Of a stretch of 53,264 nucleotides of DNA, positions 33,768-41,200 are shown piece by piece. Origin of the DNA: Solirubrobacterales bacterium. GTDB lineage: Bacteria; Actinomycetota; Thermoleophilia; Solirubrobacterales; Solirubrobacteraceae. The stretch is taken from positions 11,710 through 64,973 of the forward strand of contig PKXY01000035.1 of assembly GCA_003132505.1 (NCBI GenBank), in the 5' to 3' direction. Both the position numbers and the translations under genes were made by a program. Numbering within the stretch: position 1 is the first letter of the stretch; every line of letters starts with the position of its first letter. The notes below the pieces were generated by a model. That model made no database searches. It worked only from the letters and a program-made list of their open reading frames with translations, and had not been told where the DNA came from.

Positions 33768-34334
33768 CTACGGGGCCGGGTGCCGGGCCTGCGAGTCGAC
33801 GCCGACGAGCAGAAGCCATGCCCCGGACACGATGAACAGGAACGACGCCATCATCCCCACCCCGACCGCGTACAGGCCCCATGTGTGTCCGAAGAACAGG
33901 ATCGCCGCGCCGCTCTGCTCGATGATCAGGCAAGCCGCGTAACCGAGCGTTCGAAATAGAACGCCGCGCTGTGCCGCGCTGCTGCCGCGGAGCGCTTCGT
34001 TGAGACTTCGGAATAGAACGCCGCGCTGTGCCGCGCTGCTGCCGCGGAGCGCTTCGTTGAGACTTCGGAACACGATGACCTCGACGCCGACGATCACAAC
34101 GAAGATCTCGACGCCCACAGCGCGCGCGGTTTGGCCACCCATCAGGACGAGGGCGCAGCGGACGAATACGGCAGTGAGCGCGGTGAGGATCGTGCGGGCG
34201 CGGTGGCGGTGCGTCGGATTGGAGGCGATGTCTGAGAGGTGCTGCGACATCGCGACGAACACGAGGCCGGTCAGGGCGGCTCCCCCGCCGCCGACCATCA
34301 CGAAGTAGTCGCGCCAGAGTGGGGCGTCAAACAT
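33768..34334 (-). CDS. Small conserved membrane protein with an internal 19-residue tandem duplication
   Basis: 188 aa. Hydrophobic segments lie at about residues 10-28 (VMVGGGGAALTGLVFVAMS), 47-65, 72-88 (VGVEIFVVIVGVEVIVF), 130-147 (LGYAACLIIEQSGAAILFF) and 155-178. The start and the Gly-rich first helix resemble an actinobacterial family of unknown function. The cytoplasmic loop carries two identical copies of FRSLNEALRGSSAAQRGVL (about residues 88-125), encoded by an exact 57-bp duplication, and the next residues FRTLG resemble the start of a third. Because 57 is a multiple of three, the frame is kept. I see no catalytic motif. It is convergent with fumC. Confidence 0.7.
   Translation of the reverse strand: MFDAPLWRDYFVMVGGGGAALTGLVFVAMSQHLSDIASNPTHRHRARTILTALTAVFVRCALVLMGGQTARAVGVEIFVVIVGVEVIVFRSLNEALRGSSAAQRGVLFRSLNEALRGSSAAQRGVLFRTLGYAACLIIEQSGAAILFFGHTWGLYAVGVGMMASFLFIVSGAWLLLVGVDSQARHPAP
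33957..34070. repeat. Exact 57-bp tandem duplication inside a coding sequence
   Basis: Unit 1 is 33957-34013 and unit 2 is 34014-34070; the two are identical base for base. On the coding strand each begins TTCCGAAGTCTC and ends GGCGTTCTA. The next bases after the array read TTTCGAACGCTC, a diverged copy of the unit start. Identity without third-position differences means recent duplication or active homogenisation. Confidence 0.95.
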
Positions 34335-34453
34335 CGGTGGGCACTGGGAGGACGGCCGGCGCTGAGTTCCGCTGATGCGGTCGGTCGGTCATGACGCGGT
34401 GAATGATCGCTACCCCGAGATCCTGAACGAGGCGCTCGACCCGCGCGCGCCGC

Positions 34454-34876
34454 TCAGGCGAGCGACGCCTCCAGCGTGATCTCCCCGACACCGGCGAGCG
34501 CGCGGCTCACCGGGCAGCCTTCCTTCGCACCCTGCGCCGCAGCCTTGAACGTCTCCTCGTCGATGCCCGGAACACTCCCGACCGTGTGAAGCGCGATCGT
34601 CGTGATCGTCGGTGTGCCGTCGACGAAGCGAATCGTCACGGTCGCGTCGGTCCTCACCGATTCGGCCGGGGTGCCGGCATCGGCGAGCCCGCCCGCGAGG
34701 GCCATCGAGAAACACGACGCGTGTGCCGCAGCGATCAGCTGCTCGGGATTGGCGCCCGGAGCGTCCTCGAAGCGGGACTTGGCCGAGTACTCGCCGTTGA
34801 TCGTGTCCCCAGCAGTGAACGTTCCACTGCCTGACCGCAGATCGCCCAGCCATTCTGCGTGTCCCTTTGCCGGCAT
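34454..34876 (-). CDS. osmC: OsmC family peroxiredoxin
   Basis: 140 aa, the usual OsmC size. Conserved motifs: NPEQLIAAAHASCFSMAL with the peroxidatic Cys55 and KEGCPVSRAL with the resolving Cys121, plus Arg13 in the N-terminal GDLRSGSG. It reduces organic hydroperoxides in the cytosol, usually with lipoyl or thiol donors. A good ribosome site, AGGAGG, lies 5 nt before the ATG at 34876. The 42-bp gap to the helicase on the same strand leaves either co-transcription or an own promoter open (TACATC upstream). The 119 bp between 34335 and 34453 contain no supported gene. Confidence 0.95.
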   Translation of the reverse strand: MPAKGHAEWLGDLRSGSGTFTAGDTINGEYSAKSRFEDAPGANPEQLIAAAHASCFSMALAGGLADAGTPAESVRTDATVTIRFVDGTPTITTIALHTVGSVPGIDEETFKAAAQGAKEGCPVSRALAGVGEITLEASLA

Positions 34877-34918
34877 GTCTGCCTCCTGTGATGTAGGTCT
34901 CGTGCGCCGATACGGATG

Positions 34919-37291
34919 CTAACGGGCCGGCCGCGTAGCGAATCGACGAGCCAGCTCTGTGCCTGGCGAGGACGCCGGCGAAGTAGCCTGCAGCCGCCCG
35001 AGCAGCTCGGCGGCGCCGCTTTTCGACAGCGGCTCGTTGAGGTTGCCGCACTTCGGCGACTGCACACACGACGGGCAGCCGTCGGCGCAGCCGCACTCGC
35101 TGATCAGCCGGTGCGCGTCGGCGACGAGCTCCTCGAAGTGGGCGAAGGCGAGGCGCGTGATGCCAACGCCGCCTGGATGCCCGTCGTGGATGAAGATCGT
35201 CGGGCCACCGGTCTGGGGGTGCGCGTTGGTCGAGAGGCCACCGATGTCCCAGCGGTCGCACATCGCCAACAGCGGCAGCACCGCGATCTGGGCGTGCTCG
35301 GTCGCATGCAGCGATCCGAGCAAGACCTCGCGTGGGAAGCCATCGAGCAGGCTGGCGTCGAGCTCGAACCACAGCGCCTGCGTGGCAAACCGGGTGGGCG
35401 GGAGGTCGAGCGCGACGAGGTCGATCTCCCGGTGGTCGCCGAGCCGGCGCCGCTGGTAGGCGAGCACCGTCTCGGTGACGAGCACGCGGCCAAAGGACAG
35501 CGTCACGCCGAGCGCCTCGCGCCGGTCGAGCAGCCGCTCGATGAGGGTGTCGGTTTCGCGCTTCGGCTGCGTGTACCAGTCGCCGTCGAAAGGCTCGACG
35601 TGCGCCCGCCGCGCCTCGATATCGAGGTCCAGGACCTGATACGAGCGGCCGAGGTGCAGATAGATCGCGCCCTCGTGAAGCGTCGAGAATGCGCGTGCAG
35701 CCTCGGTGGCCCCGATCAGCTCCCCGGTCGACACGTCGAGGATGGCGTAGGAGTCCGGCGAGGCCGATCGCAGAGACACCTCGCCGGCGGGATAGCGCTC
35801 GCGGCGGCGCAGCACATAGCTCCCCTCCTTGTTGCGCAGCTCGCCAAGACCCTCGAGGCGCTCGAGGTAAGCGAGCGTGCGCGGTCCGAAGAATTCGGCG
35901 TCGGCGGCCGTGAGCGGCCCTTCGTGGGCGGCGCACAACAGGTGGGCGAGGTGTATCTCCTCGGACTCGTGGTCGAGGATCGCCGATTCCACCGGACGCT
36001 CGAGAAAGTCGTCCGGGTGGCGAGCGAAGAACTGGTCGAGTGCGTCCTCGCTCGCCACGTAGAGAGCGAGGCCCCGGCGCTGGCGCCCGGCGCGCCCCCA
36101 CATCTGACGCAGGCTGGCAATCGTGCCGGGGAAGGACACGACGAGCGCCGCGTCGAGCGTACCGACGTCGATGCCGAGCTCGAGCGCGTCGGTGCTGACC
36201 ACCGCCGCGAGCTCGCCGGTGGTCAGTCGTCGCTCGATCTCCCGCCGTTGCGCCGGCGTGTAGCCGGCACGGTAGGGGGCGACGGCGTCGGCGAGCTGTC
36301 CGGCGCCGAGACGCTCCAGCTCGAGCGCGACGAGCCGCGTGAGCAGCTCGACACCCATACGGGAGCGCACGAAGCAGATCGTGCGCGCGCCGTCGCTGAC
36401 CAGCCGCGCCAGTAGCTCGGCCGCTTCGCTGAGCGCGGAGCGGCGAACTCCGAGCGCCGCGTCGATGACGGGTGGGTTCCAGATCGCGATGCGCCGCCCC
36501 GCCGAGGGAGACGCGTCGCGCTCGATAAGCGTGAACTCCTCGACGCCGGTCAGACGCTCGGCGAGCTCGAGCGGGTTGGCGATCGTCGCCGATGCGAGCA
36601 GGATGCGCGGCTCGGTCCCGTACGCGGCGGCGACGCGCCGTAGGCGTCGAATCACGTTCGCGATATGAGAGCCGAACACGCCGCGGTAGACGTGCGCCTC
36701 GTCGATCACCACGACAGCGAGGTTGGCGAACAGATCGCCCCAGGCGCCGTGATTGGGCAGGATCCCGACGTGGAGCATGTCCGGATTCGTCAGGATCAGA
36801 TTCGAGCGGCGGCGAATCTGCGCGCGGGCCTCGCGCGGCGTGTCGCCATCGTAGATCGCAGGTCGTACCCGGTCCCCCAGCCCGAAGGCGTCGAGCGCCC
36901 TTGCCTGATCCTGGGCGAGCGCCTTTGTCGGGTAGAGGTAGAGCGCGCGCGCCTTGGCGTCGCGCAGCAGCACGTCCAGCGTCGGCAGGTTGAAGCACAG
37001 AGACTTTCCCGAGGCGGTGCCGGTCGTCGTTATCACGGCTCCCTGCCACGCAGCCTCGAGCGCCTCGAGCTGATGCTCGTAGAGCTGCGCGATGCCGGCG
37101 GTCTGGAGCGCCTCGAGTAGACGCGGCTGCAGATCCTCCGGCGGTGGCGCGAAGCGCGCGGCGCGCGCGTGCTCGAATGCCTCCCCGACGAGCTGCTCGC
37201 CGCCACGGGCGTCGTCGAGCAGCGCGGCCCACGGCTCGATCGCGCGCGTTTGTCCCGCGCTGCGGGGGGTCTTCGCTGCCGCAGGACTCAC
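34919..37291 (-). CDS. DEAD/DEAH-box helicase with DUF1998 (MrfA/YprA/SftH-like)
   Basis: 790 aa. SF2 motor: motif I TTTGTASGKS at 88-97, YPTKALAQDQ, motif II VVVIDEAH (197-200), SATIANP, ICFVRSRMGVELL, VSTDALELGIDVG and motif VI QMWGRAGRQRRG. The C-terminal DUF1998 region has the four-Cys motif CGCADGCPSCVQSPKCG. This is the family of Bacillus MrfA, which unwinds DNA 3'-5' in mitomycin-type damage repair, and of yeast Hrq1. The frame extends upstream to 37363 but would overlap the divergent gpgS; GTG 37291 avoids this and has TATATT 8 nt upstream, so I chose it. Confidence 0.92.
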   Translation of the reverse strand: MSPAAAKTPRSAGQTRAIEPWAALLDDARGGEQLVGEAFEHARAARFAPPPEDLQPRLLEALQTAGIAQLYEHQLEALEAAWQGAVITTTGTASGKSLCFNLPTLDVLLRDAKARALYLYPTKALAQDQARALDAFGLGDRVRPAIYDGDTPREARAQIRRRSNLILTNPDMLHVGILPNHGAWGDLFANLAVVVIDEAHVYRGVFGSHIANVIRRLRRVAAAYGTEPRILLASATIANPLELAERLTGVEEFTLIERDASPSAGRRIAIWNPPVIDAALGVRRSALSEAAELLARLVSDGARTICFVRSRMGVELLTRLVALELERLGAGQLADAVAPYRAGYTPAQRREIERRLTTGELAAVVSTDALELGIDVGTLDAALVVSFPGTIASLRQMWGRAGRQRRGLALYVASEDALDQFFARHPDDFLERPVESAILDHESEEIHLAHLLCAAHEGPLTAADAEFFGPRTLAYLERLEGLGELRNKEGSYVLRRRERYPAGEVSLRSASPDSYAILDVSTGELIGATEAARAFSTLHEGAIYLHLGRSYQVLDLDIEARRAHVEPFDGDWYTQPKRETDTLIERLLDRREALGVTLSFGRVLVTETVLAYQRRRLGDHREIDLVALDLPPTRFATQALWFELDASLLDGFPREVLLGSLHATEHAQIAVLPLLAMCDRWDIGGLSTNAHPQTGGPTIFIHDGHPGGVGITRLAFAHFEELVADAHRLISECGCADGCPSCVQSPKCGNLNEPLSKSGAAELLGRLQATSPASSPGTELARRFATRPAR

Positions 37292-37299
37292 CCCTTGCC

Positions 37300-37307
37300 A
37301 ATATAGG
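37300..37307. promoter_or_regulatory. Overlapping -10 boxes between the DUF1998 helicase gene and gpgS
   Basis: Minus-strand TATATT (37305-37300) is 8 nt before GTG 37291. Plus-strand TATAGG (37302-37307) is 5 nt before GTG 37313. The whole intergenic gap is 21 bp. Confidence 0.5.
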
Positions 37308-37312
37308 GCCTG

Positions 37313-38212
37313 GTGCCCTTCACCTCCGCAGAGACCTGGCGCAAAGCCCGCAGCTTCCACCATTCGCGCTACGGCGCCGATCTGCTGCGCGCTCGCCGCC
37401 AGCGCGTATCGGTCTGCCTGCCGGCGCGCAACTGCGCCGCGACCGTCGGGGCGATCGTCGAGGCGCTGGTGGGACTGCGAGACCGGGACCTCATCGATGA
37501 GGTGGTCGTGATCGACGGCGACTCAGAGGACGAGACGGGACGGCTGGCGGCCGCCGCCGGCGCGATCGTCCACCGCGAGTCCGACCTGATGAGTGAGACC
37601 GGCCCCGTGCTCGGCAAGGGCGATGCGATGTGGCGCTCGCTCAGCGTCCTCGACGGCGATCTGATCTGCTTCCTCGACGCCGACAGCGAGCAGTTCTCGA
37701 CGCATTATGTAAACGGCCTCGTCGGGCCTCTGGTCGAGCTCGAGCAGGTCGAGTTCGTCAAGGCCTTCTACCGGCGGCCGTTTCGCGTCGGCGAGCTCGC
37801 GGTCGACGATGGAGGGGGTCGCGTCAACCACCTCCTCGCACGGCCGGCGCTGGCAATCTTCTATCCCGAGCTTGCCGGCTTCGACCAGCCGCTCGCCGGC
37901 GAGATCGCTGCCCGTCGCTCACTGCTCGAGCGGCTTCCCTTCACCACCGGCTACGGCGTGGAGATCGCGATGCTGCTCGACGTCTACGCCGACGCCGGTC
38001 TGACTGGCATGGCGCAGGTCGACCTGGATCTCCACAACAATCGCCACCAGCCGCTGCTCGCGCTCAGCACGATGGCCTACGAGGTCCTCGGCGTGATCGC
38101 CGCGCGGCTCGAGCGTGAGGGGCGCCTCAGCGGACTCGAGCCGGGTCCGCTGCTTGGCCGCACCGCTCCGCGGCCGTCGCTCGAGCGACCACCGATGCTC
38201 GCTCTGCGATGA
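37313..38212 (+). CDS. gpgS: Glucosyl-3-phosphoglycerate synthase (GT81)
   Basis: 299 aa. GT-A fold with VSVCLPARNCAATVGAIVEAL at the N-terminus, VVVIDGDSEDET, the metal/nucleotide motif CFLDADSEQF (Asp122-x-Asp124), VKAFYRRPF, the acceptor-side GFDQPLAGEIAARRSLLE, and TTGYGVEIAMLLD. These are GpgS hallmarks. It transfers glucose from UDP-glucose to 3-phosphoglycerate, the first step of glucosylglycerate synthesis and, in mycobacteria, of methylglucose lipopolysaccharide. A mannosyl or other donor cannot be excluded from sequence. The HAD phosphatase gene overlaps its stop by 4 nt. GTG 37313 with AGGG just upstream. Confidence 0.88.
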   Translation: MPFTSAETWRKARSFHHSRYGADLLRARRQRVSVCLPARNCAATVGAIVEALVGLRDRDLIDEVVVIDGDSEDETGRLAAAAGAIVHRESDLMSETGPVLGKGDAMWRSLSVLDGDLICFLDADSEQFSTHYVNGLVGPLVELEQVEFVKAFYRRPFRVGELAVDDGGGRVNHLLARPALAIFYPELAGFDQPLAGEIAARRSLLERLPFTTGYGVEIAMLLDVYADAGLTGMAQVDLDLHNNRHQPLLALSTMAYEVLGVIAARLEREGRLSGLEPGPLLGRTAPRPSLERPPMLALR

Positions 38213-39036
38213 GCTTGCGTGAGGCCTGGGCCTGCTACCTGGACCTCGACGGGACGCTGCTCGGCCGCGGCGCCTCACTTCTGCACGATGGTGAGGGCTC
38301 CATCTCGCTGCTCGGCGTGCGGGCGATTGAGGCCCTGCTGCGCGCGGGCGTCGAGGTGGTGCTGATGTCCGGCCGTCGCCGCGGCGCGGTCGCGGAGGAC
38401 GCGCGCCTCTTTGGCCAGACGAGCTTCATCTACGAGGCCGGCTGCGTGCTCGTGCTCGATAGCGAGGAGCAGTGGCTGACTGACGGGCTGTTGCCGGGGG
38501 AGCGGAGCGTCCACGAGCAGATCGCGGCCAGCGGAGCGCCAGCACTGCTGCTGGACGCCTACCCGGGCCGGCTCGAGTACCACGAGCCGTGGGCCGCCGG
38601 GCGCGAGATCTCGCACCTGTTCCGCGGACTCGTCGACGCGGGCGAAGCAGACGAGCTGCTGCGCGCCGGTGGTCACGGGGGCCTGCGGCTCGTCGACAAC
38701 GGCGTCGTGCACCGCCGCTCCCCGGCGCTGGCCGGCCTTCCGCAGGTCCGCGGCTACCACCTGATCCCGGCGGCAGCGTCGAAGGCGTCGGCGGTGGCGC
38801 TGCACATGCGCGCGCGCGACCTGCAGCGCGAGGCGACGTTCGCGATCGGCGACTCGCGCGAGGATCTTGCGACCGCGGCGCACGTCGGCACGTTCTGGCT
38901 GGTTGCCAACGCGCTCGAGAACGACCCGACTCTGCGTGAGGCACTCGGCGCCTACGGCAACGTGCGGATCGCCGAGGCGGCGCACGGCGGCGGGGTCTAC
39001 GAGGCGGTGATCACGACGCTGGCCGAGCGTCGCTGA
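38209..39036 (+). CDS. HAD-family phosphatase, probable glucosyl-3-phosphoglycerate phosphatase
   Basis: 275 aa of the Cof/MPGP-like HAD subclass with a C2 cap. Motif I YLDLDGTLL (Asp12, Asp14), motif II in VLMSGRRRG, motif III Lys in AAASKASAVALH, motif IV AIGDSREDL. The ATGA overlap with gpgS gives strict translational coupling, and a phosphatase is the expected second step for glucosylglycerate. Mycobacterial GpgP is a histidine phosphatase, while mannosyl-3-phosphoglycerate phosphatases are HAD enzymes, so this assignment rests on context and fold, not on direct homology to GpgP. Its last 26 bp overlap the convergent gpsA gene. Confidence 0.75.
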   Translation: MSLREAWACYLDLDGTLLGRGASLLHDGEGSISLLGVRAIEALLRAGVEVVLMSGRRRGAVAEDARLFGQTSFIYEAGCVLVLDSEEQWLTDGLLPGERSVHEQIAASGAPALLLDAYPGRLEYHEPWAAGREISHLFRGLVDAGEADELLRAGGHGGLRLVDNGVVHRRSPALAGLPQVRGYHLIPAAASKASAVALHMRARDLQREATFAIGDSREDLATAAHVGTFWLVANALENDPTLREALGAYGNVRIAEAAHGGGVYEAVITTLAERR

Positions 39037-40120
39037 CGCGGCGCCAGCGCAGCCGCCGCCACCATCCGCGCCGGCCGCTTCGCATCGGGACAGTGGTGCG
39101 CACGAGCGCAATCCAGTCCTCGAGTGGCAGCTCGCCCGAGATCAGGCGCGAGAGCCCGACGGTCACCGGTGCCGGGAAGCCGCTGTTCTGCACGGCCTTG
39201 GCCAGCAAGCGGACCGACTCCAGCGCCTCGACGGCCTGGCCGACCTGGAGCTCTATCTCAGCCGCGCTGACGCCCTGCGAGAGTAGCTCGCCGGCGCGCC
39301 GATTGCGGCTCTGCGGCGCCAACGCGGTCGCCACCAGATCGCCTGCCCCGGCGAGCCCGATCATCGATTCGGGTTGCGCGCCGTTGGCCACCGCGTAGCG
39401 CCAGACCTCGGCGAAGATGTGCCCGGCCGCAGCGCCCGCGGCGTTCAGCCCCTGCGCCTCGGTCGCGCCGGCTGCGAGGGCAGCGGCATTCTTGGCGACG
39501 GCAGCCAGCTCGACGCCGATCGGGTCGCTCGAGATCTCGCAGACCACGCCGGCCCGCGTGAAGATCGCGGCGAGCCCCTCCGCCAGCCTGTCATCGAGCG
39601 ATGCCGCCACGAGCGCCGCGCCGTGATTGACCATCTCCTGGGCGTGTGCCGGGCCCCCGATGCAGGCAGTTCGGTGAGCGCCAAACCGCGCTCGCAGGAT
39701 GGTCGTCACCGTCGCGCCATCCGGCGGCACGAGTCCCTTGCACAGCGACACCATCGCGTTGGCTCGCCCGAGACCCCTCCCCGACATGTCGCCGATCACC
39801 TCTCCGAGCGCCGTCGAGGGAATCGCGAGGAAGACGAAGTCCGCTCGGGATACGCCGTTTGCCACGGACTCGATCCGCAATGGCGGCGGCAGCTCGACAC
39901 CAGGTAGGTATTTCGTGTTCTCACGCGACTCGGCCAGCGTCGAAGCCTGGACGCTCGTGCGTGTTTGCAGCGTCGCGCGAACACCAGCGCGCGCCAGCAG
40001 CACGGCGATCGCCGTGCCGAACGAGCCGGCACCGATCACGATCGCTCGCCTACCAGGCAGCGAGGCCTGGGCACGGCTCAGTACCGCTGGCCGACTAGGT
40101 TCGGGCGCGTTCTCGGCCAT
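39011..40120 (-). CDS. gpsA: Glycerol-3-phosphate dehydrogenase [NAD(P)+]
   Basis: 369 aa. Rossmann motif VIGAGSFGTAIA at 28-39, ENTKYLPGVEL, SLCKGLVPPDG, IGGPAHAQE, the catalytic Lys in AVAKNAAALAAGA, and GLAGAGDLVATALAPQSRNRRAGE, all GpsA hallmarks. It reduces dihydroxyacetone phosphate to sn-glycerol-3-phosphate for phospholipid synthesis. The C-terminus ends in a basic Trp/Arg-rich extension (RSGRRGWWRRLRWRR, about 25 residues beyond the usual end) that overlaps the 3' end of the HAD gene. This tail could be a by-product of a lost stop codon or a membrane-binding patch. The ATG at 40120 is the start. Confidence 0.93.
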   Translation of the reverse strand: MAENAPEPSRPAVLSRAQASLPGRRAIVIGAGSFGTAIAVLLARAGVRATLQTRTSVQASTLAESRENTKYLPGVELPPPLRIESVANGVSRADFVFLAIPSTALGEVIGDMSGRGLGRANAMVSLCKGLVPPDGATVTTILRARFGAHRTACIGGPAHAQEMVNHGAALVAASLDDRLAEGLAAIFTRAGVVCEISSDPIGVELAAVAKNAAALAAGATEAQGLNAAGAAAGHIFAEVWRYAVANGAQPESMIGLAGAGDLVATALAPQSRNRRAGELLSQGVSAAEIELQVGQAVEALESVRLLAKAVQNSGFPAPVTVGLSRLISGELPLEDWIALVRTTVPMRSGRRGWWRRLRWRRVSDARPAS

Positions 40121-40140
40121 CAGTCGAGACGAGGGTATCG

Positions 40141-40186
40141 AGAGCTATTGCGTTTCGCCTGCTGCGCGGGGGAATTCAATAGCTCT
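40141..40186. repeat. Inverted repeat between gpsA and glycerate kinase genes
   Basis: AGAGCTATTG (40141-40150) and CAATAGCTCT (40177-40186), a perfect 10-bp palindromic pair with a 26-nt loop, in the 73-bp gap. It is upstream of gpsA and downstream of the kinase gene on the same strand. It may be an operator for gpsA or a terminator for the kinase; no T-tract follows. Confidence 0.55.
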
Positions 40187-40193
40187 TGCAAGA

Positions 40194-41180
40194 TCAGAGC
40201 TGCGCCGCGAGCTGCTCGGCGGCGCTGGTCAGCTGATCGATGGTCTGTGCCTCGGTGATGGTTTGGAGGTCGAGGATGCGGGCGTCGAACGCGTCCAAGG
40301 CGTTGATAGCGACGATCGCGTGGGCTGGAACGCCGAGCTGTCGTGCGCGGGTGGCGGCCTCGGCGAGCGCTTTTCCGTCGAGCGTAGTCGCGTCGAGTCG
40401 GCCCTCGCCGAGAATCACGGCGTGGGAGGCGCGGAGGCGGCGGTCGAAGTCGAGTGCGTCGAGCACGAATGGGGCGCCTGGCACGAGGACCGCGTCGAAT
40501 GCCGCCCAGAGACCGCCGGAGAGGCCGCCGGCCGCGCCGCTCATCGGTACGCCGCGCGGATCGCGCCGCAGACCCGCCGCCATCAGCTCGAGCCGCCGCG
40601 CGAGCCGCGCCACGGCCGCTTCGTCCGCGCCCTTCTGCGGCGCGAAACGGGCCGCCGCTAGCTCGAACGGCGTGCGCACGTCACAGAGCACCTTGAGCGC
40701 CGCCCCTCCCAGTCCGCCGGCAGCCGCGATCGCCGCGATCGCTCCCGCTCCACCGTCGCTCGTCGCACTGCCGCCCGCCGCCACCAACACCTGCCGCGCT
40801 CCAACCTCGAGCGCCGCGACGACCAGTTCGCCGGTCCCCACGCTCGACGCGGCTTCGCCATCCCGCTCCGCCTCGGCGAGGAGGTCAAGCCCACTGGCGG
40901 CCGCGACCTCGATCACCGCACGCCCATCCCCGAGCAGGGCGAACGAAGCCTCGATCTCCCGGCCCAAAGGGTCATGGACCCACGCTCGCTGCTCCACTCC
41001 GCCGAGCCGCTCCGCCAGCACGGACGCAGTCCCCTCGCCGCCGTCGGCAATCGGCGCGATATCGCATTCCCAGCCGGCTCTCCCAAGCCCACGGCCAATC
41101 GCCTCTGCGACGCTCTTGGCGGCGGCCATCTCTTTGAACGCGTCAGGTGCCACGAGGATCGGCCTGCGGGGAACGGTCAT
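40194..41180 (-). CDS. Glycerate kinase (GarK/GlxK family)
   Basis: 328 aa. Family features: the N-terminal ILVAPDAFKEMAAAKSVAEAI, IADGGEGTASVLAE, VAAGGSATSDGGAGAI, GAAGGLSGGLWA, and the C-terminal ILGEGRLDATTLDGKA. It phosphorylates glycerate with ATP, usually to 2-phosphoglycerate in this family. It probably returns glycerate, for example from glucosylglycerate turnover or glyoxylate metabolism, to glycolysis. The neighbouring gpgS pair supports the former but does not prove it. ATG 41180 is divergent from the LigD-type polymerase gene with 20 bp between. gpsA follows after 73 bp. Confidence 0.9.
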   Translation of the reverse strand: MTVPRRPILVAPDAFKEMAAAKSVAEAIGRGLGRAGWECDIAPIADGGEGTASVLAERLGGVEQRAWVHDPLGREIEASFALLGDGRAVIEVAAASGLDLLAEAERDGEAASSVGTGELVVAALEVGARQVLVAAGGSATSDGGAGAIAAIAAAGGLGGAALKVLCDVRTPFELAAARFAPQKGADEAAVARLARRLELMAAGLRRDPRGVPMSGAAGGLSGGLWAAFDAVLVPGAPFVLDALDFDRRLRASHAVILGEGRLDATTLDGKALAEAATRARQLGVPAHAIVAINALDAFDARILDLQTITEAQTIDQLTSAAEQLAAQL

Positions 41181-41187
41181 CGTGCGC

Positions 41188-41194
41188 CATCCTC
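41188..41194. promoter_or_regulatory. Overlapping -10-like boxes between glycerate kinase and LigD-type polymerase genes
   Basis: CATCCT (41188-41193) is 7 nt before GTG 41201. Minus-strand GAGGAT (41194-41189) is 8 nt before ATG 41180. Both match the hexamers of the 15065 element at five of six positions. Weaker than the other shared promoters. Confidence 0.4.
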
Positions 41195-41200
41195 TCAGGT

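Noticed and set aside
34335-34453. Protein-like stretch (RYPEILNEALDPRAPLRR) between the repeat protein and osmC
   Set aside because: No start codon, no motif, and it runs into the end of osmC on the other strand; could be chance in GC-rich DNA.
34410-37301. 963-codon minus-strand frame overlapping the DUF1998 helicase
   Set aside because: Shifted frame of the same strand with Arg/Gly-rich low-complexity sequence; the helicase frame has all SF2 motifs.
37292-37363. Upstream extension of the DUF1998 helicase to an ATG at 37363
   Set aside because: It would overlap the divergent gpgS start and adds non-homologous sequence.
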